NCBI RefSeq assembly: GCF_000238375.3
Contig: NZ_AHBZ03000027.1
Span: 186,001-250,000 of the forward strand
Origin: Pseudoalteromonas citrea
Lineage (GTDB): Bacteria; Pseudomonadota; Gammaproteobacteria; Enterobacterales; Alteromonadaceae
DNA: 64,000 bases
Direction of reading: 5' to 3'
A program made the position numbers and the translations under genes. This document shows, piece by piece, positions 45,395-54,963 of this stretch. Positions within the stretch are counted from its first letter, which is position 1; each line of letters begins with the position of its first letter. Below the pieces are notes generated by a model. The model saw nothing but the letters and a program-made list of their open reading frames with translations. It ran no database searches and was not told the origin of the DNA.

Positions 45395-46800
45395 GAGCTT
45401 CTCATTCCTTGTGCTGGGATTAGTCGAGCCGCAGATAGAGCGGGGTATAGCGCTGCTAACAGTGCAATGATGAACATCACGACAACAGGCGTCAGTAAGT
45501 TGTCTAAAGTGAGCTTGGCTTTAAGCGCACTGGTCATGCCAACACCTGCAAGGCTAAATTCTCCAAACTGGCTTATATCCCAGCCGTAGTGTTGCAAGTA
45601 GCTGCCAAGGGCGATGCCCATGATAAGGCCTGCAATAGATGCGACCAATGTCAGCATGAGGGTTTCCACGGTGACAAGCCAAACGACATTGTTGCCTTTC
45701 AAACCTAATGCTTTGAGTAGACAAAGCTCCTTACGACGTTCCATCACACTCACTAGCATTGCGTTCATTACGCCGACACCGGCAATGAGGAAGATGATAA
45801 ATACTAAGGTGCCCATGAGTGCTTGGTTGGATTGGATCAACGCTAATATATCCGGACGTAACTCTGACCAAGTTTGCACGCTAAGTTGCTGCTCATGCAC
45901 TGAAATAGCCTCTGAGACGGAATCACTGACCTGTACGACAGTTGCTAAGTCATAGGTTTTTATCGCAATTTCATGACTTTGATTGGGTAGCTGCAACAAT
46001 TTTTGTAGATCTTGTAAGTGAAATACAATACGGGTTCTGTCTATTAAATCGGTGCCTTGGCGGCTTGTGCCTGCAACTTCGAGCTGCAAGGATTGCTGTG
46101 CACCTAAAGACGTTTCATACAAAAGTGTGACGATGTCACCCTCATCGGCTTGCAGGTTTTTAGCAAGCTTTACACCTAAAATAACCTTAGGTGGTACATC
46201 AGGTAATGGGGCAAGGGTATCAATGAGTTGATTGGTCTGTTGTTGCGTTGAGCTATTGTCTGAAAAAAGCCCATCAAGTTCAGCAAAAGCGTCAGCCACA
46301 GCTTGCGCTGTAAGCTGCTCATCTAGCTGCTTTTGCTCGTCATTTAGTGCTTGTCCTAGAGGCCAGGGGGTTGGTGTGCTCAAAAATGTACCACTGACCA
46401 TTTGTTCAGCTAATGTCGTGACACGCTGTTCATGGTCGGGTTCTACGCCAAATAAGCTCACGCCCACGGACTTGTTGTCTTTACTCAAGTAACCAAAGCT
46501 ATAGATACGTGCTGCTGCAGCAGTAATTTGCGAGTTTTGGCGCACGCTTTGCAGCAATTCAGTATTATTAGCAATGGTCTGCTGCAGCTGACGTTTGGCT
46601 AAATAGTCTTTTTGGTGGATTTGGATATGACCTACTTGACCTGCTGTCGTGCCAGTGATCAAATCATTACTTAAACCGTCCATGATGGCTAAAGTAGTAA
46701 TACAAAAGCCGATCCCGAGCGTAATACCGAGCGCCGTTACCGTACTTCTTTTTCGATTTCGTAACAAATTTCGCCACGCGAGTCTGATAAATAGTCCCAT
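45391..46800 (-). CDS. tamK: FtsX/LolE-type permease
   Basis: This 469-residue protein opens IRLAWRNLLRNRKRSTVTAL and has the same FtsX layout as tamL, with a larger periplasmic loop and C-terminal membrane segments such as LVFIIFLIAGVGVMNAMLV and LVASIAGLIMGIALGSYL. It begins 9 nt after the LolA-like gene. Two non-identical FtsX subunits, as in LolCE, suggest a heterodimer that takes up a lipid-like cargo and hands it to the LolA-like protein. Confidence 0.88.
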   Translation of the reverse strand: MGLFIRLAWRNLLRNRKRSTVTALGITLGIGFCITTLAIMDGLSNDLITGTTAGQVGHIQIHQKDYLAKRQLQQTIANNTELLQSVRQNSQITAAAARIYSFGYLSKDNKSVGVSLFGVEPDHEQRVTTLAEQMVSGTFLSTPTPWPLGQALNDEQKQLDEQLTAQAVADAFAELDGLFSDNSSTQQQTNQLIDTLAPLPDVPPKVILGVKLAKNLQADEGDIVTLLYETSLGAQQSLQLEVAGTSRQGTDLIDRTRIVFHLQDLQKLLQLPNQSHEIAIKTYDLATVVQVSDSVSEAISVHEQQLSVQTWSELRPDILALIQSNQALMGTLVFIIFLIAGVGVMNAMLVSVMERRKELCLLKALGLKGNNVVWLVTVETLMLTLVASIAGLIMGIALGSYLQHYGWDISQFGEFSLAGVGMTSALKAKLTLDNLLTPVVVMFIIALLAALYPALSAARLIPAQGMRSS

Positions 46801-46809
46801 GCTGCCTCC

Positions 46810-47571
46810 TTACAAAAAAGCTTGTTCTGAGAACTTGCTGGCGGCAAGGTCGGTGTTAAATTTAATTTTTTGATAGTGCATACGAGTATATTCATCTGGT
46901 TTATCAGTGACGCGCATTTCCATCATGGTAGGTACTTTCATGCCATCCATATCTTTAATATCTGAATACGTCAGTGTACGCTCTGGTTGAGGGTCATCTT
47001 TGCGGCGAAAATACGTTACTTGCTCTGGGTAAACTCGACCTTCTTCAATGTAGAGCGTATATAAGACTTTGCCCCATACAACTGGTGCTGATGGCAGTGG
47101 TGTAAGCTCAACTAGGTGATAGTTACGAGTTTGTTTATTCCACGTTTTTTGTGCGCGATAGGCATAGTGTTGAGCCAGATCTGTTTCACGCATTAAATCA
47201 TCATTACTGAAGTGGCTGCCCATCCAGCTAGAAGCAAGCATCGAGCTGCTCATCACTGTGGTGCGTTTATTTCGCGGTTCAAAAAATGAAATTCGCTCAT
47301 CTACTTTTAGGGTCATATTGCCACGCCATAAAGCAGGTCCGAGCATTCGCACCATTACTTTTTGCGCATCATCACGGTCATCAGTAAGCACCAGTAGGGT
47401 AAAGTCTCTTTGATATTCGGCCTTATTAATGTTCATAGTTAGGACCGAAGCGGAGGTTTGTGCACGTAAAATACGCTCAGCACTGTCTATCCATTTACCC
47501 AGCGGTAAATCGGTCTTTGCTGTACTCACAAATGAAGCTAAGCAAAGAAAAAGAAAAGCAAGTTGTTTCAT
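46810..47571 (-). CDS. tamJ: LolA-like periplasmic outer-membrane-sorting protein
   Basis: This 253-residue protein has a signal peptide (MKQLAFLFLCLASFVSTA) and the LolA/LolB half-barrel pattern of the outer-membrane lipoprotein-sorting superfamily: VLTMNINKAEYQRDFTLLVL, WRGNMTLKVDERISFFEPR, YHLVELTPLPSAPVVWGKVL. In this subtype proteins partner with FtsX permeases rather than with LolCDE proper. It could ferry tambjamine, or a lipid needed for tolerance, across the periplasm. AAAAGGA lies upstream of its ATG. Confidence 0.85.
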   Translation of the reverse strand: MKQLAFLFLCLASFVSTAKTDLPLGKWIDSAERILRAQTSASVLTMNINKAEYQRDFTLLVLTDDRDDAQKVMVRMLGPALWRGNMTLKVDERISFFEPRNKRTTVMSSSMLASSWMGSHFSNDDLMRETDLAQHYAYRAQKTWNKQTRNYHLVELTPLPSAPVVWGKVLYTLYIEEGRVYPEQVTYFRRKDDPQPERTLTYSDIKDMDGMKVPTMMEMRVTDKPDEYTRMHYQKIKFNTDLAASKFSEQAFL

Positions 47572-47581
47572 AATGGTCCTT

Positions 47582-48667
47582 TTAGTGTTGTTTTAATATG
47601 TGCGGTAATGCAGCACGATATCTAAATTGGGAAATAAATTTTGGGTCAGCATCACTTTTTCCAACGCGAGCAATAAACAGAGGAGTATGTTCTGCGCCTA
47701 ACTGTTCATGCAGCGCGGCTTTTGCTTCAGGGTGTTGCAATAAAACACTCAGTGGATGAATACCAAGGCCTTGGGCGGTCGCTTGAAGCCACATTTCAAT
47801 CATCTTTTGACCTGCAGATAACCAATCAAAGGTGCTTTGTGAATTGCTTTGGCATAGGCAAATGATTTGACTGCTTTGTGCGGTCAATTGGCTTAATACT
47901 TGTGCCATGCGATCCGCTACACCCAGTTTAGCGAGTACTCTCATTGATAATGGATTGAGCAACAACTGGTGTGCGCGACGTTTGATCAGAGACATAGGCC
48001 CCATTAATTGCTGGATGTTAAAACCGCGCTCCGCGTTAACACCGGGCGTTTTAGAAAAGTCTATAAATGCATAGGTTTCTTGCCATGCTTTAGCATGCTT
48101 AAAGTCTTGGCTGGCAAAGCGAGCAACTAAATCGGCAGTTTGCTGGTGCTTGTCACCTTCGATGCTTTGCCACTCAATGTGCGAACTATGCCAAAGCACT
48201 GTAGATAAAATACGATCATGGGGCGCCAACTTAGTGCCCCCCGTCAGTGCACCTCGGTAGGTATAACGCTGCTTTAATAAAGACTTAATTTGATTAAATC
48301 TGGTGTGGTTAGCACGCTCAGGGTAGTACGTTATGTGTGCTTCTAAAATATAAGCGTGCTCACAAGGAGCATAGTTAACCTTAGGTTTAATGGGGCTCGA
48401 TACCACACACGTGACCCCAGCTGATTCAAGTAGGTTTATTAATACGGCACTGAACCCAGCAAGACTCATCCACATCTCATTTTGCAGTGCAGGTAGCGCA
48501 TTTATAATATTGCGCTGATCAAACCCTATTTGCAGACGGCCATCAAATGGCACGCTTTGCGCGTACCATTGCACCTGCCATGGTTGGCAATTATGAGATG
48601 AGGGGACGAGTTTTGCTAACTCAATACACTCAGCAACCAGATCAGCTAGCGGCTTGCAAAGCGTCAT
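47582..48667 (-). CDS. tamI: TamI, PigM-like nitroreductase-fold oxidoreductase
   Basis: This protein of about 361 residues has the nitroreductase FMN signature near its start (AKLVPSSHNCQPWQVQWY) and a late FMN-binding segment (MWLQATAQGLGIHPLSVLLQHP). PigM counterparts oxidise the bipyrrole methanol (HBM) to the aldehyde (HBC). The ATG at 48667 is chosen: it has AGGAG about 9 nt upstream and overlaps the tamH end by 26 nt, while the longer frame would add 11 residues. Function is by homology and cluster context. Confidence 0.83.
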   Translation of the reverse strand: MTLCKPLADLVAECIELAKLVPSSHNCQPWQVQWYAQSVPFDGRLQIGFDQRNIINALPALQNEMWMSLAGFSAVLINLLESAGVTCVVSSPIKPKVNYAPCEHAYILEAHITYYPERANHTRFNQIKSLLKQRYTYRGALTGGTKLAPHDRILSTVLWHSSHIEWQSIEGDKHQQTADLVARFASQDFKHAKAWQETYAFIDFSKTPGVNAERGFNIQQLMGPMSLIKRRAHQLLLNPLSMRVLAKLGVADRMAQVLSQLTAQSSQIICLCQSNSQSTFDWLSAGQKMIEMWLQATAQGLGIHPLSVLLQHPEAKAALHEQLGAEHTPLFIARVGKSDADPKFISQFRYRAALPHILKQH

Positions 48668-51467
48668 TTTGCGGTTTCTCCTGATCCAGTTCAAATCCAT
48701 GAATTGCAGCTAAGGCTTGCACTTGCTCAACTTGAGAGCAGGTTAATGCGCCCATGCTAAAGTGACTAAAAGTACCCGCTAAGCCCAGTAACATGGTTTC
48801 GCCGCAGCAGGCATAAACTTGTCCACTGGGTAGCAACATCCCCGGTAAGGTGAAATTAGGATTGTGGGATAAATTCACCACGCCACCACGTATCAATTTG
48901 ACGTTAGGGCGGATTAAAACTATGTCTTCTGGCACATCTTTTGGCACAGCAACATCACTTATCAATACCGGTTTATGTTGAGCGATGTAGTTGGGTGTAA
49001 AGACGGTTGTCGGGCTACTTGTATTACTCACAATGACATCGGCCGTTTTACAGGTTTCAAATTGTTCACTGACTAGGAGCAGTTGTCGAGCAAGTAAAAT
49101 GCTCTTGAGTTCTCTGATCAGGATTTGTGGCTCTTCTGAGCCTAAACGGGGTGCTAGCCAATCACGGCATACCTTAAGAAGCTGACCGCCAGTTTGTTGT
49201 TGATCAACGGCTTGATATAAGTTCTCACAAATAATATCTAAGGTTTTATTCATATTACTGGTGCTGCCAGCACGAGTAATGAGTAATAATGACTGACAGT
49301 ATTTAGCGAGTACGGCACTGTGAACTTGACCTATGTTTCCGGCCGCACCACACACTGCGATTGTGGCTTTGCTAAGCTCGATACCATGGCGTTGCGCACT
49401 ACTTAAAATGGTATTAATGCTGGCAGCAACCGTTAAGGCGTTACCTGATGTTGCGGCTGGAGTGTTAAATGTGAAATCACAGCAGTTGTTAGTTACAATC
49501 GAGGTATACCCTCCAAACCCAACTAATTTGCAGCCTTCCTCTCTGGCCAATCGATACGCTTCGTGCACTTGTGAACGAATAATCTTAGCTTGGTTAAAGC
49601 GCCTGTCGGCTTCAATGCTTTCGGCATCCATTTGAATCCCGAATAAGACCAATTCAATTTGTTTACCGGTACTTGATGTGACGAGCCTACGTGCCAAAAT
49701 GCTAGGAAGTGTGACGGGCAATATATGCTGATTAAGCTCTTCTTGCTCATACTCATCAAAGACTTCCCAACCAGGGTCGATTTCATTCAGACTATCTTGG
49801 TCGATAAGGTGACTGATAAACGCCACTTTATCGACACCTGTTGCTATTGTTTCGTCACGCTGAGGGTGATTCATTATTTTGCTAAATGGTGTTAATGCTA
49901 AATCGCTGTGGATCAAGTGTGATAATAGAGGCGCGATTTGGTGGCTTCTAATTAAATCAAAAGCTTGTCGAAAGGCGTCTACCACCTTGCTGATTAAGGC
50001 ACTATCAAAATACCCTGAAGGCTGCATTCTTAATACTTTGCGTTTACCCAACGATGGCAATACACGAATATGATGCTTATGTAGCAAATACCCGGCAATG
50101 GTCATGGAAAGGACATTTTCACTGTCTAAATTTGAGATAGTGGCACTTGGGTGGTCGCTGAACGAGGCAAGCTCAATCCCAAGCATGCAACCTTTGCCGC
50201 GTACTTGGGTGATCATATCAGGGTAGTCTTGAGCTAACTGATTAAACGCGCAGAGAAAATGTTCGCCAAGTTGCATTGTTTTGAGTTTTATATCGTCACG
50301 TTCAAGTAGCGCTAAGGTTTTTAATGCCACGGCACTGCTTAAGTCATCATCAGAGAACGTTGTGCTATGTAGCATACTGAATTCGTTATGGTAGCGACTT
50401 TTCTCGACAGCAAGGGCAGATATTTTACACAGGCCACCGCCAAGTGATTTAGCGAGCGTGATGTAATCATTCGGCGTGTCATTGGCGATACTTTCTAAAA
50501 ATGAACCGGTACGCCCCAGTCCACATTGAATTTCATCGGCAATAATCGCAGTGCTTGGGTAGTGCTCTTTAATATGACGAAGTAACGCATTATGAGAAGC
50601 ACTGAGAGGAACAACGCCGCCTTCTCCTTGAATTGGCTCGTAGATCACGGCGGCCAGCTGATTAATAGGCTTTTTAACCAATCGCAGTGGGGCAAACTCA
50701 ATATGCCAATAATGGCTTTGCCAAGTATTTAATTTAGTAATAAACGCATCGGCGTCATCAATAAACGTCGCGTCTGCATTATTTGCGATGAAGGGTAAGC
50801 GGGCATCACGGTTATAGGTTGTCGCTAAGCTACCCCGTGTTTTTCCGTGAAAAGCCCCTTTAAATGCGGCCACTTTGCTGGGTAAATTAAACACATGTTG
50901 ATTACGAAATTCAATGGCAGATTTAAGTTCATCAAGTGTTTCTATTGGCTCTTGCTCGAGTAAATGCTCGCACTCACCAAAGAAGGTATCGTTCAACTCT
51001 ACATGATTGCTTGCTAAGCGTACTTGAAACTCGCGCCAGTTTTCAGCACAGTTTTTTTGCGCATCACTGATACGTTGAAAGTATTCATATTGTGCATGCT
51101 TTAATGCAGCTTCGACGGCTTCTGTTCCTGTGTTTAGTAGGACGATTTGATAATGCTTTTGCGTTTCCGAGTAGAGTTTATCAGCTAAGACAGTGCGTAA
51201 TTGCTGTGCCATGGGGCGCTGTGCACCTTGCACCCACATAGGCCGGTCTGCACTCAGTAAGGTTTGCATGGTCTGCACAAGTTCTGGGTGATTGTGACCG
51301 AGTAAAGTACTGCCAAATCCACCAACTAAGTCGATTACATCATGTTGGTGGTCATCTTTTTTCCAAGTGAGCATATCGCCTTTGGCTTTTGAGAATTCTA
51401 CTAATAATCCGGCGCTATCAAGTAAAGCTTCGCGGCTTAATATTTCTTGTCCGATACGAATTTGCAT
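48642..51467 (-). CDS. tamH: TamH, aminotransferase-acyl-ACP reductase fusion
   Basis: The 941-residue protein has a class III aminotransferase half (about residues 1-490; TGTEAVEAALKHAQYEYF, FHGKTRGSLATT, EPIQGEGGVVPL, IADEIQCGLGRTG, lysine in TLAKSLGGGL). An acyl-ACP reductase-like half of the cyanobacterial AAR type follows (KLVGFGGYTSIVTNN, then a Rossmann AVCGAAGNIGQVHSAVLAK). In P. tunicata TamH releases the unsaturated chain as an aldehyde and aminates it, giving dodec-3-en-1-amine. Domain order is the reverse of PigE. It fuses the two reactions that the operon at 11.9 kb splits over two unrelated genes. Confidence 0.92.
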   Translation of the reverse strand: MQIRIGQEILSREALLDSAGLLVEFSKAKGDMLTWKKDDHQHDVIDLVGGFGSTLLGHNHPELVQTMQTLLSADRPMWVQGAQRPMAQQLRTVLADKLYSETQKHYQIVLLNTGTEAVEAALKHAQYEYFQRISDAQKNCAENWREFQVRLASNHVELNDTFFGECEHLLEQEPIETLDELKSAIEFRNQHVFNLPSKVAAFKGAFHGKTRGSLATTYNRDARLPFIANNADATFIDDADAFITKLNTWQSHYWHIEFAPLRLVKKPINQLAAVIYEPIQGEGGVVPLSASHNALLRHIKEHYPSTAIIADEIQCGLGRTGSFLESIANDTPNDYITLAKSLGGGLCKISALAVEKSRYHNEFSMLHSTTFSDDDLSSAVALKTLALLERDDIKLKTMQLGEHFLCAFNQLAQDYPDMITQVRGKGCMLGIELASFSDHPSATISNLDSENVLSMTIAGYLLHKHHIRVLPSLGKRKVLRMQPSGYFDSALISKVVDAFRQAFDLIRSHQIAPLLSHLIHSDLALTPFSKIMNHPQRDETIATGVDKVAFISHLIDQDSLNEIDPGWEVFDEYEQEELNQHILPVTLPSILARRLVTSSTGKQIELVLFGIQMDAESIEADRRFNQAKIIRSQVHEAYRLAREEGCKLVGFGGYTSIVTNNCCDFTFNTPAATSGNALTVAASINTILSSAQRHGIELSKATIAVCGAAGNIGQVHSAVLAKYCQSLLLITRAGSTSNMNKTLDIICENLYQAVDQQQTGGQLLKVCRDWLAPRLGSEEPQILIRELKSILLARQLLLVSEQFETCKTADVIVSNTSSPTTVFTPNYIAQHKPVLISDVAVPKDVPEDIVLIRPNVKLIRGGVVNLSHNPNFTLPGMLLPSGQVYACCGETMLLGLAGTFSHFSMGALTCSQVEQVQALAAIHGFELDQEKPQNDALQAAS

Positions 51468-51478
51468 AAGTTAACTCC

Positions 51479-52645
51479 TTAAATCCACTGAGCTTTTAAG
51501 CGTTTAATAAGCGCTGTACTGATGTTGTTTTTAAGTACATTAGAGGTACCCGAGAAAATGGCGCTGGGCATGGCATCACGTAGCATGCGTTCTATGTCAC
51601 CACTGATCACACCTTGTGCGCCATGCAGCTGGACGGCTGTTTGGCCGTTACTAATTGCTGACTCTGAAATAGTAATTTTTGCTAGGCTGCTGGCAACACC
51701 AGAGATATCGCCTTTATCAAGTGCCCATGCTGCTTTGTACAAAAGTAAGCGGCTGGACTCATAATTTAAGTACATGTCACAGAGTTGGTGCTGTACCGCT
51801 TGATAACTCGATAATGGCGCATTAAATTGCTGACGCTGGCTTACGTACTGTGCCGTTTTTTGTAATTGTCGTTTCATTTGCCCAAGGTAGAGTGCGAATA
51901 AACACACGCGCTCCCATTCCATGGAAACTTGAAAGATCGGCGCGCCAGCGCCTAAACGGCCGATCAATGCGTCTTCAGGAACTTGGCAATCATTAAAACG
52001 AATATCGCCCATCGCTGTTGTGCGTAGCCCTGATTTATTGTGAGGCGTTTTGGCCAACGCCACACCGTACTCATGTGAATGGAGAATAAAAGTGGAGTAA
52101 TCGAAGTAGTTACCTCGGTCTTGAGTTCTCAGGTGGACCACAATAAAATCAGCAACAGGTGCATTGGTGATATAGTCTTTATGGCCATTGAGGACATAAC
52201 CTTCGTCGCTCTTTTGCGCGTTTGTGGTCATTGCGTAGATGTCAGATCCGGCTTGAGGTTCAGTAATGGCATGCGCACCAACCCAAGCTTCACTGGTAAT
52301 TTTTGGTAACCAGTGTGTTTGTTGCTCTGGGGATGCAAATGCTCTGATTGGGTGAACACACGCGCATAGGTGAGCAGAGAGTGCAAAAATCAGCCCTGAG
52401 TCTTCACAGTGCTCAGCCAATGACTCAATGCCAGCGGTTAGCTCAAGTGCATTGAGGTCATCGCCTTTCATGCTTTTAGGCAGTAACCACTTACCCACAC
52501 CTTGGTTAATCAGTTGTCTAAACAAAGGCTTTGAAAATGTTCCTGCTAAGTCGCGCTGTATGACATCATCTAAGTCTAGCTTTAGGGCTATATTTTTTGC
52601 TTGCTCAGCGATCCGCTGTTGTTTTTCGGTAAAATCAAAATTCAT
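51479..52645 (-). CDS. tamG: TamG, PigA-like prolyl-carrier dehydrogenase
   Basis: This 388-residue flavoenzyme of the acyl-CoA dehydrogenase family has HAITEPQAGSDIYAM and AVQLHGAQGVISGDIERMLRD. In place of YEGT it has FSGTSNV, as in the isovaleryl and prolyl-PCP oxidases whose base lies elsewhere. The PigA counterpart oxidises prolyl-S-PCP to pyrrolyl-S-PCP, starting the bipyrrole. It is followed by tamH and preceded by tamF with short gaps. Confidence 0.9.
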   Translation of the reverse strand: MNFDFTEKQQRIAEQAKNIALKLDLDDVIQRDLAGTFSKPLFRQLINQGVGKWLLPKSMKGDDLNALELTAGIESLAEHCEDSGLIFALSAHLCACVHPIRAFASPEQQTHWLPKITSEAWVGAHAITEPQAGSDIYAMTTNAQKSDEGYVLNGHKDYITNAPVADFIVVHLRTQDRGNYFDYSTFILHSHEYGVALAKTPHNKSGLRTTAMGDIRFNDCQVPEDALIGRLGAGAPIFQVSMEWERVCLFALYLGQMKRQLQKTAQYVSQRQQFNAPLSSYQAVQHQLCDMYLNYESSRLLLYKAAWALDKGDISGVASSLAKITISESAISNGQTAVQLHGAQGVISGDIERMLRDAMPSAIFSGTSNVLKNNISTALIKRLKAQWI

Positions 52646-52668
52646 AATTATTTCCTTGCGCTCTACTG

Positions 52669-54963
52669 TTATTGAGCAAAGTCGCTCATGATCACGTGGT
52701 AATTGACGCCGCCTGTGCCAAAGCCATTAATGGCGGCATGACGCATGCCTTTCGGTGCGATGTACGCTTTATCATCATGCATTGGGTCGTAACCTAGTTC
52801 TGACAGTTGTAAATCATGGCGTAACTCGCCTTTGATTAAGTTTTTAGGTATTTGGCCATGTTCAAAGCTCAACATCACTTTGATAACACTGGCTAAGCCT
52901 GCGACCGCGAAGGTGTGCCCAAACTGCGTCTTTAGTGCACCGAGCTTTAAGGTATGTTGTTGTCGTGGACCATAGACTGATGAAATCGCAGCGACTTCAA
53001 CGGCATCGCCAACAGCGGTACCGGTTCCATGAGTTTCAACAAATTCAATATGCGCTGGTTTAACTAAGGTTTGAGAAAAAGCATGATCCATCGCGTGGAC
53101 TTGTCCTGCGCTGTTAGGTGCAATCATTGATTTACTAAACGTGCTTGAGCCTATGGCGTTTAGCTCCGCGAGCACAGGCCAGTTATATTGCTTAGCCAAT
53201 TGACGTTTTGTGAGAATAACCAGTGCGCATCCATCACCTGGTGTAAAACCGTCAGCGGCCTCACAAAATGTGGCAATAACATTGTGGGATAACATTTGTT
53301 GACTTGAGCATAAGCTTAGATCATGTAAATTAACGGGGAGTTCCACAGCTGCGACTATTGCCACGTCTATTCGGCCACTTAGTATCGCGTTTTTTGCACA
53401 ATCAAGTGCTGCAATAGAGCCGGCACAAGCAGCTTCAATTGCTAGATGTTGACAGTCATTTAGCTCAAAGTGTGCAGCGATTTGGCGACTTAGATTACTG
53501 GCTTGAAAGTCTTCACTGAGCGCATCTTTATTAAACTGTGCTTGCCATTGCGCCAGGCATACGTGCGCCGCGCTCTTACCTATGCCTAATATCTCATTAC
53601 ACTGTGAATAGAGACTATGTAACTTGGCTGCTAGTAACTTACGACGCTCTATAAAGGGTCCTAAATTAGTCGCGGTGACCACCATTGCTTTCGCGCTTTT
53701 TGGCAAATTGAGCGTTTGCCACTGTTGCAGTGTATGCTCTAAAACGTCTTTTGGTTGAGGTTGAGCGAGTAAGTCGAATTCATCGGCGTTAAGCTTTGCT
53801 GTATTGTGGCAATAATAACTATCGTGCTGTGCACCGCTTGCTTTAAAGAGGGTTCCGTCGGCATAACGTTCATGTTGGAGCGTCGCTATGCCGCCGATTG
53901 GATCTGTTAAACCGCGCCAGTAAGCTTTTGCGCCAAAACGGTCAGCTAACCAGATCTGTTTGTCACACAGCACGACGGTATTTTTTTCTTGACTCTCAAT
54001 CGTTTTAAACTCTCGACTAACGGTAAACGTTTTTGCAGTCTGAGCTTCTGGAGTATTTGAGAACAAGGCTTGTACATGAGCATTGGGTTTTTTAAGCCAA
54101 TTGTTGAGCACCAACGCTGCGCAGACAATACCTGTATCAGGTAATATATTGGCGCGGTGGTCTAACTCAATGTTGTGTGTATTGATGGTGGTTTTTAGTT
54201 GTTCTGTTACCGGTGCTACGCTTGGGTTACAAAGCACAATACTGTGTACATCAGCAGACTTTGCATGTGCAGGAAGTGCCTCTCTTTCGCAGGTTGAGAC
54301 GTTACCTAAATAGCCTTTTGCATCTGTAATAGGAGTTTCACAACGCTTTAATAGTATGACACTGGCAGCCAAACGTTGTGTTGTTGTGTGCTCAGATGTG
54401 TCATTTGCAATCGCAATTAATACAGATTGGGCTTGATTTGTTCTGAGGCTGTCATAAGCCAGTGAGATTGCTTCACAGAAGCTTTCATTACCCGCTTCAA
54501 TAGCAAATGCTCGACCTGTTAACTTGCAGCTTTGCGCAATTCGCGTGGCCATTGTGGTTGCCATTTCACCCACTTTATCGTGACTACTGCCGAGCTCTGT
54601 TGGCAATAATGAAGCGAGTTGCTCAGCGGTTTGCTCTGAGCTTAGTTGCATTAATTGCCTTAACATTGCATTAGCACTCACACGGTAATGGTTTGCTAAC
54701 TGTCGATCTGTGCCGGCATGCGTGCATAAAATCACATCAGTCCGATCTTGCCCAATGGTACTACGGTGCGACTCGATTAAATTGTGGCTTAGTTGTAATA
54801 ATGGCAATTGCATGCGGTTAATCGCAGTACGATAAATGGGTGGTATAGCAAATTTGGCGTACTGTTTTTGGTCTTCAAGTACCGCTAATGAACCATCTTT
54901 CGGTGATCCAACAAGTTGTGCGCAATCTAGCAGTGCAATGGCGCTGGGAGTGTTCGGTGTCAT
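52669..54963 (-). CDS. tamF: TamF, PigJ-like double ketosynthase
   Basis: This 764-residue protein carries two ketosynthase-like halves. The C-terminal half (from about 340) has the active Cys in IEAACAGSIAALD and catalytic His in VETHGTGTAVGDAVE and GHTFAVAGLASV. The N-terminal half reads AFAIEAGNESF where the Cys should be, so it is inactive and probably a chain-length-factor-like partner. PigJ counterparts transfer the pyrrolyl unit onto malonyl-ACP of the PigH protein. The ATG immediately follows the tamE stop. Confidence 0.9.
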   Translation of the reverse strand: MTPNTPSAIALLDCAQLVGSPKDGSLAVLEDQKQYAKFAIPPIYRTAINRMQLPLLQLSHNLIESHRSTIGQDRTDVILCTHAGTDRQLANHYRVSANAMLRQLMQLSSEQTAEQLASLLPTELGSSHDKVGEMATTMATRIAQSCKLTGRAFAIEAGNESFCEAISLAYDSLRTNQAQSVLIAIANDTSEHTTTQRLAASVILLKRCETPITDAKGYLGNVSTCEREALPAHAKSADVHSIVLCNPSVAPVTEQLKTTINTHNIELDHRANILPDTGIVCAALVLNNWLKKPNAHVQALFSNTPEAQTAKTFTVSREFKTIESQEKNTVVLCDKQIWLADRFGAKAYWRGLTDPIGGIATLQHERYADGTLFKASGAQHDSYYCHNTAKLNADEFDLLAQPQPKDVLEHTLQQWQTLNLPKSAKAMVVTATNLGPFIERRKLLAAKLHSLYSQCNEILGIGKSAAHVCLAQWQAQFNKDALSEDFQASNLSRQIAAHFELNDCQHLAIEAACAGSIAALDCAKNAILSGRIDVAIVAAVELPVNLHDLSLCSSQQMLSHNVIATFCEAADGFTPGDGCALVILTKRQLAKQYNWPVLAELNAIGSSTFSKSMIAPNSAGQVHAMDHAFSQTLVKPAHIEFVETHGTGTAVGDAVEVAAISSVYGPRQQHTLKLGALKTQFGHTFAVAGLASVIKVMLSFEHGQIPKNLIKGELRHDLQLSELGYDPMHDDKAYIAPKGMRHAAINGFGTGGVNYHVIMSDFAQ

